This document shows positions 46,407 to 51,054 of a stretch of 51,054 nucleotides of DNA, piece after piece. A program made the translations under genes and the position numbers. Within the stretch, counting starts at the first letter, position 1. Each line of letters opens with the position of its first letter. The stretch lies in assembly GCF_030770395.1 (NCBI RefSeq), contig NZ_CP132480.1, forward strand, positions 5,018,423-5,069,476, read 5' to 3'. Origin of the DNA: Telluria beijingensis (GTDB lineage Bacteria > Pseudomonadota > Gammaproteobacteria > Burkholderiales > Burkholderiaceae_D). The notes under the pieces are model-generated. The model did no database searches. It was not told where the DNA came from and saw only the letters and a list, made by a program, of their open reading frames with translations.

Positions 46407-47363
46407 CTACCCGGGCCCGGCGCAGGGATCGCGCGCCAGTCGCGCGAACGCCGCCGTCGTGCGCATCCTGTCGATCCACCACCTGAGCGCCGCGCCATCC
46501 TCGCCGCTGCGCCAGGCGAGATAGAACGTTTCATCCGCTTTCGGTTCCACCACCTGTTTTTCGACCAGCAGTCCGCGGTCGATGGCCGGTCGCGCCCATG
46601 CCTCGGGCAGGAAACCGAAGCCCAGGCCCTGGACCTGGAATTCATATTTGGTGCGCATATCGGGCACCGCCAGCGTCTCCTGCCCGAACAGCAGGCCGAC
46701 GGTGCGCGCCCCCAGCACGCGGGCCGAGTCCGACACCGAGATCGCCCGATGGGGCAGCAGGTCGGTCTTGTCCAGCGGACGGCCCTGCGCGGCCAGCGGA
46801 TGGTGCGGGGCGACGGTGAACACGAAGGCGCTGGTGCCCATCGGTTCGGCGGTGTAGCCGCCGCCCGACGGTCCCTCGCCGGCGGCGCCGATCGCCAGGT
46901 CGACGCGGCGATCGAGCAAGGCGTCCCAGGTGCCGGACAGCGATTCGCGCACGATGCGCAGCCGGGTCTGGTCGGCCACGCCATAGAAGGCGTCGATATC
47001 CGGCTGCAGGGCGCCGGCCGACAAGGTGGAATCCATGCCGAGGGCGATCTCGGTCTCCCAGCCCGAGGCCACGCGCCGCACCCGCGATTCGAGGTCGCCG
47101 GCGGCGCGCAGCAGGTAGCGGCCCTCCTTGAGCAGTTCCTGGCCGGCGGCAGTGAGCGTCACCTTGGGGCCGAAGCGGTCGAACAGGCGCACGCCCAGGT
47201 CGTCCTCGAGCTTGGAGACCGTATAGGAGATGGTCGAGGGAACGCGGAACAGTTCCTTGGCGGCCCCGGCGAAGGAGCCGCGGCGGGCGATGGTTTCGAT
47301 GATCTGGAGGGCGTCGAGGCTGAGCTTGAGCAATGGCGTGTCCTGTAAGGCGGGTAGCGCCAT
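46407..47363 (-). CDS. LysR-family transcriptional regulator
   Basis: A 318-aa LysR protein. The HTH is near residues 15-75 (LSLDALQIIETIARRGSFAGAAKELFRVPSTISYTVSKLEDDLGVRLFDRFG), and the effector domain runs over about 105-300. It sits inside the pirin-OsmC-XapX-hydrolase cluster: convergent with OsmC, divergent from XapX. It is therefore the natural candidate for the palindromes at 45064 and 47409-47462. The ligand is unknown. A candidate start inside the frame (residue 15) is less likely because the HTH needs the leading residues. Confidence 0.93.
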   Translation of the reverse strand: MALPALQDTPLLKLSLDALQIIETIARRGSFAGAAKELFRVPSTISYTVSKLEDDLGVRLFDRFGPKVTLTAAGQELLKEGRYLLRAAGDLESRVRRVASGWETEIALGMDSTLSAGALQPDIDAFYGVADQTRLRIVRESLSGTWDALLDRRVDLAIGAAGEGPSGGGYTAEPMGTSAFVFTVAPHHPLAAQGRPLDKTDLLPHRAISVSDSARVLGARTVGLLFGQETLAVPDMRTKYEFQVQGLGFGFLPEAWARPAIDRGLLVEKQVVEPKADETFYLAWRSGEDGAALRWWIDRMRTTAAFARLARDPCAGPG

Positions 47364-47408
47364 GGTAGCGCCAAGCGCCGCTCGCGACCAAGCCCCCGCA
47401 CGTCGAAA

Positions 47409-47462
47409 ATAGCAATCTGATTCTATCGGCGCGGCGACGGTCTAACGATACTGCACCGTATC
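47409..47462. promoter_or_regulatory. Two inverted repeats in the LysR/XapX divergent region
   Basis: ATAG-N10-CTAT (47409-47426) and GATAC-N6-GTATC (47447-47462) lie in the 137-bp spacer between the LysR gene and xapX. Both could be LysR sites; neither repeats the 45064 palindrome exactly. Confidence 0.4.
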
Positions 47463-47500
47463 GACGCCGGCCTGGCGTCCCCCGCAAGGAGGAGCGCGAC

Positions 47501-47767
47501 ATGTACCTGATATCACTGGGCGCCGGCATCCTGGCCGGCCTGTTGTATGGCCTGATCAATGTGCGCTCGCCGGCGCCACCGGCCATCGCCCTGATCGGCC
47601 TGCTGGGCATGCTGATCGGCGAGCAGATCGTCCCGGTCGCCAAGCGCCTGATCGATGGCGACCCGGTCACGGCTGGCTGGTTCGCCAGCGAATGCAAGCC
47701 AAAAATTACCGGCGTGGCCGCCAGGACGCCGGAGCCGCAAGAGCAGGACGGCCCGCGCCAGGGCTGA
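47501..47767 (+). CDS. XapX/DUF1427 small membrane protein
   Basis: An 88-aa protein with two predicted helices in the XapX domain (YLISLGAGILAGLLYGLINVRSPAPPAIALIGLLGMLIGEQIVP), followed by a soluble tail (residues 50-88). It has a strong AAGGAGG site. XapX domains occur as a stand-alone membrane protein or repeated in larger proteins, and their function is not known. It heads the operon-like run with an isochorismatase-type hydrolase (36 bp gap) and a YtcJ-type amidohydrolase. Confidence 0.9.
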   Translation: MYLISLGAGILAGLLYGLINVRSPAPPAIALIGLLGMLIGEQIVPVAKRLIDGDPVTAGWFASECKPKITGVAARTPEPQEQDGPRQG

Positions 47768-47803
47768 TTCCGCCATTTTTAACCACCAGCAAAGGAGAAC
47801 GGC

Positions 47804-48490
47804 ATGACCAATCCAAAACTCGAAGTCCTGACCCCGCAGAATTCGCAGCTGATCGTCATCGACCACCAGCCGCAGATGGCCTTCGGCGTGCAGTCGATCG
47901 ACCGCCAGACCCTCAAGAACAATGTCGTGGGCCTGGCCAAGGCGGCCAAGGTGTTCAACATCCCGACCACGATCACCACGGTCGAGACCGAATCGTTCTC
48001 GGGCAATACCTATCCCGAACTGCTGGACGTGTTCCCCGGCCAGCAAATCCTGGAACGCACCTCGATGAACTCGTGGGATGACCAGAAGGTGCGCGATGCG
48101 CTCAAGGCGAATGGCCGCAAGAAGGTGGTCGTGGCCGGCCTGTGGACCGAGGTGTGCAATACCACCTTCGCCCTGTGCGCGATGCTCGAAGGCGAGTACG
48201 AGATCTATATGGTGTCGGACGCCTCCGGCGGCACCACCAAGGAAGCCCACGACATGGCCATGCTGCGCATGGTGCAGGCCGGCGTGGTGCCGGTGACCTG
48301 GCAGCAGGTGCTGCTCGAGTGGCAGCGCGACTGGGCCCACCGCGATACCTATAACGACGTGATGAAGATCGTCACCGAGCATTCGGGCGCCTACGGCATG
48401 GGCGTGGACTACGCCTACACCATGGTGCACAAGGCGCCGGCGCGCGCCAGCGGCACGCACGAGGTGCTGGCCCCGGTGCCAGCGCGCTGA
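47804..48490 (+). CDS. Isochorismatase-family cysteine hydrolase (YcaC-like)
   Basis: A 228-aa alpha/beta hydrolase of the isochorismatase/nicotinamidase superfamily. The start follows AAAGGAGAACGGC. The catalytic triad is readable: Asp in LIVIDHQPQM (about residue 20), a Lys-region loop (ERTSMNSWDD) and Cys in VVAGLWTEVCNTTFAL (about 118). YcaC-type enzymes lack a confirmed substrate. Together with the downstream amidohydrolase it could hydrolyse amide or ureide compounds, which is inferred only from co-occurrence. Confidence 0.9.
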   Translation: MTNPKLEVLTPQNSQLIVIDHQPQMAFGVQSIDRQTLKNNVVGLAKAAKVFNIPTTITTVETESFSGNTYPELLDVFPGQQILERTSMNSWDDQKVRDALKANGRKKVVVAGLWTEVCNTTFALCAMLEGEYEIYMVSDASGGTTKEAHDMAMLRMVQAGVVPVTWQQVLLEWQRDWAHRDTYNDVMKIVTEHSGAYGMGVDYAYTMVHKAPARASGTHEVLAPVPAR

Positions 48491-48531
48491 TTTTCGGAGT
48501 CGACTTCACCGTCGCATTCCCCGCAGTCCTC

Positions 48532-48563
48532 GCCGCCGCGCGCCCTCCAAAGCGCGCGGCGGC
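48532..48563 (+). terminator. Perfect 12-bp hairpin between hydrolase and amidohydrolase genes
   Basis: GCCGCCGCGCGC (48532-48543) and GCGCGCGGCGGC (48552-48563) form a perfect stem with an 8-nt loop. No T-run follows, so it may attenuate, protect the upstream mRNA or block ribosome passage rather than end transcription. Confidence 0.45.
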
Positions 48564-48614
48564 TGCCGCAAACCCCCCGGGCGCGTTCCACCCGGCGCCA
48601 TTTGGAGTACACGC

Positions 48615-50507
48615 ATGAACCAAGCACAGCCAGGCGCTGGCGCACCAGCCAGTCCGCCGCTCATCCTCATCAACGGCTGCTTCAACACCATCGACCGCGA
48701 ACAGCCGCAGGCCAGCGCGGTCGCGATCCAGGACGGCCGCTTCCTGGCCGTGGGCGACACCGACGCCGTGATGCGCCACCGCCGCGACGGCAGCCAGGTG
48801 ATCGACCTGAACGGCCGCACCGTGGTCCCGGGACTGAACGACTCGCACCTGCACCTGATCCGCGGGGGCCTCAACTACAACCTCGAGCTGCGCTGGGAAG
48901 GCGTGCCTTCGCTCGCCGACGCGCTGCGCATGCTCAAGGAGCAGGCCGACCGCACCCCGAATCCGCAATGGGTGCGCGTGGTGGGCGGCTGGAACGAATT
49001 CCAGTTCGCCGAGCGCCGCATGCCGACCCTGGACGAGATCAACGCCGCCGCGCCTGATACACCGGTGTTCGTGCTGCACCTGTACGACCGCGCCCTGCTC
49101 AACCGCGCCGCACTGCGCGCGGTGGGCTACACGAAGGACACCCCGAATCCGCCGGGCGGCGAGATCGTGCGCGACGGCGCAGGCAATCCGACCGGCATGC
49201 TGATCGCGCGCCCGAACGCGATGATCCTGTACGCCACCCTGGCCAAGGGCCCGACCTTGCCCTACGACCTGCAGGTGAACTCGAGCCGCCAGTTCATGCG
49301 CGAACTGAACCGCCTGGGCCTGACCAGCGCGATCGACGCCGGCGGCGGCTTTCAGAACTACCCCGAAGACTACGCCGTCATCGAAGAACTCGACAAGGCG
49401 AACCAGCTCACGATCCGCATCGCCTACAACCTGTTCACCCAGAACAAGGGCAAGGAACTGGAAGACTTCCAGCGCTGGACCGGCATGGTGACGCCGGGGC
49501 AGGGCAGCGACTACTATCGCCACAACGGCGCCGGCGAGATGCTGGTGTTCTCGGCCGCCGACTTCGAGGACTTCCTCGAGCCGCGCCCCGACCTCGCGCC
49601 CGGCATGGAAGACGAGCTCGAACGCGTGGTGCGCCACCTGGTAGCGCAGCGCTGGCCATTCCGCCTGCACGCGACCTACGACGAATCCATCACGCGCATG
49701 CTCGACGTGTTCGAGAAGGTCAATCGCGACATGCCGTTCGACGGCCTGCACTGGATGTTCGACCATTGCGAGACCATCACCCAGCGCAATATCGACCGCG
49801 TCGCCGCGCTCGGCGGCGGCATCGCGATCCAGCACCGGATGGCCTTCCAGGGTGAATACTTCGTCGAGCGCTACGGCAGCGAAGCCGCGCAGGCGACGCC
49901 ACCTGTGAAACGCATGCTGGAGACCGGGGTGCCGGTCGGCGCCGGCACCGACGCTACCCGCGTGGCCAGCTACAACCCGTGGACTTCGCTGTACTGGCTG
50001 GTCACCGGCCGCACCGTGGGCGGTCTGCCGCTGTACGGCACGGCCGGCCACCTGCCGCGCCAGGTCGCATTGGAACTCTGGACCGCGGGCAGCGCCTGGT
50101 TCTCGAACGAGCAGGCGCGCAAGGGCCGCATCCGCGAAGGCATGCTGGCCGACCTGGCGGTGCTGTCGCATGATTTCTTCAGCATCGATGCCGAGGATAT
50201 CAAGGCGATCGAATCGGTGCTGACCGTGGTCGGCGGACGCATCGTCTACGGCGCGGCCGAGTTCACCGACCTCGGTCCGCCGCCGATCCCGGTGCTGCCC
50301 GAATGGTCGCCGGTGAGCAGGGTAGCAGGCCACTGGCGCAAGGCGGCGCCGCAGCCGCAGCAGATGCAAAAGGGCCTGCCGCACCAGTGCAGCGGTCCCT
50401 GCGGCGTGCACGCCCACAGCCACGACAGGGCGCGCCGCTCGACCATGCCGGTGTCGGATTTCAGCGGCTTCTGGGGCGCGCTGGGCTGCAGCTGCTTCGC
50501 CTTCTGA
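48615..50507 (+). CDS. YtcJ-type amidohydrolase with Cys-rich C-terminal tail
   Basis: A 630-aa metal-dependent amidohydrolase. The start follows GGAGTACACGC. The N-terminal beta-sandwich (LINGCFNTIDREQPQASAVAIQDGRFLAVGD, VIDLNGRTVVPGLNDSHLHL) leads into the barrel; metal and catalytic residues lie in DSHLHL (about 82-87), RLHATYDES, MFDHCET and GAGTDATR. The last about 75 residues are unusual: two Cys in QCSGPCGVHAHSHD and a terminal GALGCSCFAF. Such tails occur in a subset of homologues and may bind metal or be processed. The substrate is unknown. The fourth in-strand gene after the LysR divergence (DUF1275) follows at 2 bp. Confidence 0.9.
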   Translation: MNQAQPGAGAPASPPLILINGCFNTIDREQPQASAVAIQDGRFLAVGDTDAVMRHRRDGSQVIDLNGRTVVPGLNDSHLHLIRGGLNYNLELRWEGVPSLADALRMLKEQADRTPNPQWVRVVGGWNEFQFAERRMPTLDEINAAAPDTPVFVLHLYDRALLNRAALRAVGYTKDTPNPPGGEIVRDGAGNPTGMLIARPNAMILYATLAKGPTLPYDLQVNSSRQFMRELNRLGLTSAIDAGGGFQNYPEDYAVIEELDKANQLTIRIAYNLFTQNKGKELEDFQRWTGMVTPGQGSDYYRHNGAGEMLVFSAADFEDFLEPRPDLAPGMEDELERVVRHLVAQRWPFRLHATYDESITRMLDVFEKVNRDMPFDGLHWMFDHCETITQRNIDRVAALGGGIAIQHRMAFQGEYFVERYGSEAAQATPPVKRMLETGVPVGAGTDATRVASYNPWTSLYWLVTGRTVGGLPLYGTAGHLPRQVALELWTAGSAWFSNEQARKGRIREGMLADLAVLSHDFFSIDAEDIKAIESVLTVVGGRIVYGAAEFTDLGPPPIPVLPEWSPVSRVAGHWRKAAPQPQQMQKGLPHQCSGPCGVHAHSHDRARRSTMPVSDFSGFWGALGCSCFAF

Positions 50508-50509
50508 CG

Positions 50510-51054
50510 ATGGCGGCGCCCGCTCCATCGCGCCTGCAGGCTTTCAACCTGGGCCTGCTCGCAGGCTATGTCGATACCCTCGGCTTCATCGCCCTGTTCG
50601 GCCTGTTCACGGCCCACGTCACCGGCAACTTCGTGCTGCTGGGGGCGTCGCTGGCCGACACGGCGAACATGCCTTCGCTGCTGAACATCCTCGCCTTCCC
50701 GGCCTTCATCGTCGGCATCGCCGCGATGCGGCTGCTGGTCGAATGGTGCGAACGGAGCGGCGTCGATGCGCAGCCCCCGTCCTACCTGCTGCAACTGGTG
50801 CTGCTGCTCGGATTCATGGCCTGCGGCATGCTGTCCGAACCGGTGCCGCGCGACGTGCCGGCGCTGGCGATGGCGGCCGGCCTGCTCGGCACGGCGGCGA
50901 TGGGCGCGCATAGCGCGGCCAGCAAGCTGCTGCTGGCCCACCTGGCGCCGACCTCGCTGATGACCGGCAACGTGACCCAGTTGGTGATCGATACGGTCGA
51001 CCGGGTGCGCGGGAGAGGCGACGCGGCGACGATTGCGCGCTGCAGCAAGTTCTT
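50510..51054 (+). CDS. DUF1275 (YoaK-like) membrane protein, 3' end beyond window
   Basis: The frame opens at ATG 50510, 2 bp after the amidohydrolase stop, and stays open to the window end (181 codons, no stop). The translation MAAPAPSRLQAFNLGLLAGYVDTLGFIALFGLFTAHVTGNFVLLG is the typical DUF1275 N-terminus, followed by helical segments and LAPTSLMTGNVTQLVIDTVDRV. About five helices are visible. DUF1275 proteins are six-helix membrane proteins of unknown function. Because the gene is truncated here, its true end is unseen. It extends the operon-like run. Confidence 0.88.
   Translation, partial: MAAPAPSRLQAFNLGLLAGYVDTLGFIALFGLFTAHVTGNFVLLGASLADTANMPSLLNILAFPAFIVGIAAMRLLVEWCERSGVDAQPPSYLLQLVLLLGFMACGMLSEPVPRDVPALAMAAGLLGTAAMGAHSAASKLLLAHLAPTSLMTGNVTQLVIDTVDRVRGRGDAATIARCSKF

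Noticed and set aside
48372..50528. 718-aa minus-strand ORF opposite the amidohydrolase
   Set aside because: Antisense of a complete YtcJ-type enzyme with metal motifs; no independent evidence.
1..51054. CRISPR array, tRNA/rRNA genes, transposases, phage or integration sites
   Set aside because: I looked for regular repeats, clover-leaf arms with CCA ends, transposase or integrase motifs and flanking repeats, and saw none I could support.

Overview
The window is a G+C-rich bacterial chromosome segment with densely packed genes and mostly strong AAGGAG-type ribosome binding sites. The gene content points to a betaproteobacterium of the Oxalobacteraceae (Massilia/Telluria-like). The pointers are a tctCBA tripartite tricarboxylate transporter with many LysR regulators, an RpoN-driven PEP-CTERM protein, a DUF455-PolB gene pair, an NnrS/truncated-haemoglobin operon with an NsrR box, and a pirin/OsmC/XapX cluster. 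The genus is an inference from gene content; there is no rRNA to confirm it. I saw no tRNA, rRNA, CRISPR array, transposase or phage gene.

Layout. 1-6.2 kb: an Ala-rich lipoprotein, a LysR/EamA divergent pair with a large dyad between them, an S41 peptidase, and a convergent pair of a MOSC protein (with an MGMT-like tail) and an M28 lipoprotein peptidase. 6.2-11.2 kb: a TonB-dependent receptor with a long leader, then a LytS/LytTR-type two-component pair. 11.2-12.4 kb: a lower-G+C three-gene islet, with a small toxin-like protein followed by two tandem paralogous membrane or lipoprotein genes. 12.5-16.4 kb: DUF455 and DNA polymerase II overlap by one base, then come the remains of an FAD monooxygenase. 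16.4-20.4 kb: PhoD phosphatase, CheV and a LysR regulator. 20.4-24.6 kb: a tripartite EmrAB/NodT-type efflux operon.

24.6-29.8 kb: a DnaJ-domain protein, a YbfB-type MFS carrier, a bidirectional terminator and tctCBA. 29.9-34.9 kb: a three-subunit molybdenum aldehyde oxidoreductase (Pao/Yag type) and purU. 35-39.5 kb: an acetyltransferase, a small secreted protein, an ABM monooxygenase, nnrS plus a truncated haemoglobin behind an NsrR-like box, a PEP-CTERM protein behind a sigma-54 promoter, and an ankyrin protein. 39.5-44.5 kb: an MFS/LysR divergent pair, an orphan Rap1a/Tai-like protein, and a Fur-boxed siderophore receptor. 44.7-51 kb: a cytochrome c, then pirin, OsmC, LysR (opposite strand), XapX, an isochorismatase-like hydrolase, a YtcJ-type amidohydrolase and a DUF1275 protein cut by the window end.

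Most genes are ordinary accessory metabolism, transport and stress functions. The parts least explained by known systems are the toxin-like/paralogue islet at 11.2-12.4 kb, the MOSC-MGMT-like fusion at 4.0-4.7 kb, and the pirin-to-DUF1275 cluster, which has a perfect LysR-type palindrome in front. Several regulatory sites (NsrR-like, RpoN, Fur, LysR dyads, intrinsic terminators) could be read directly from the sequence.
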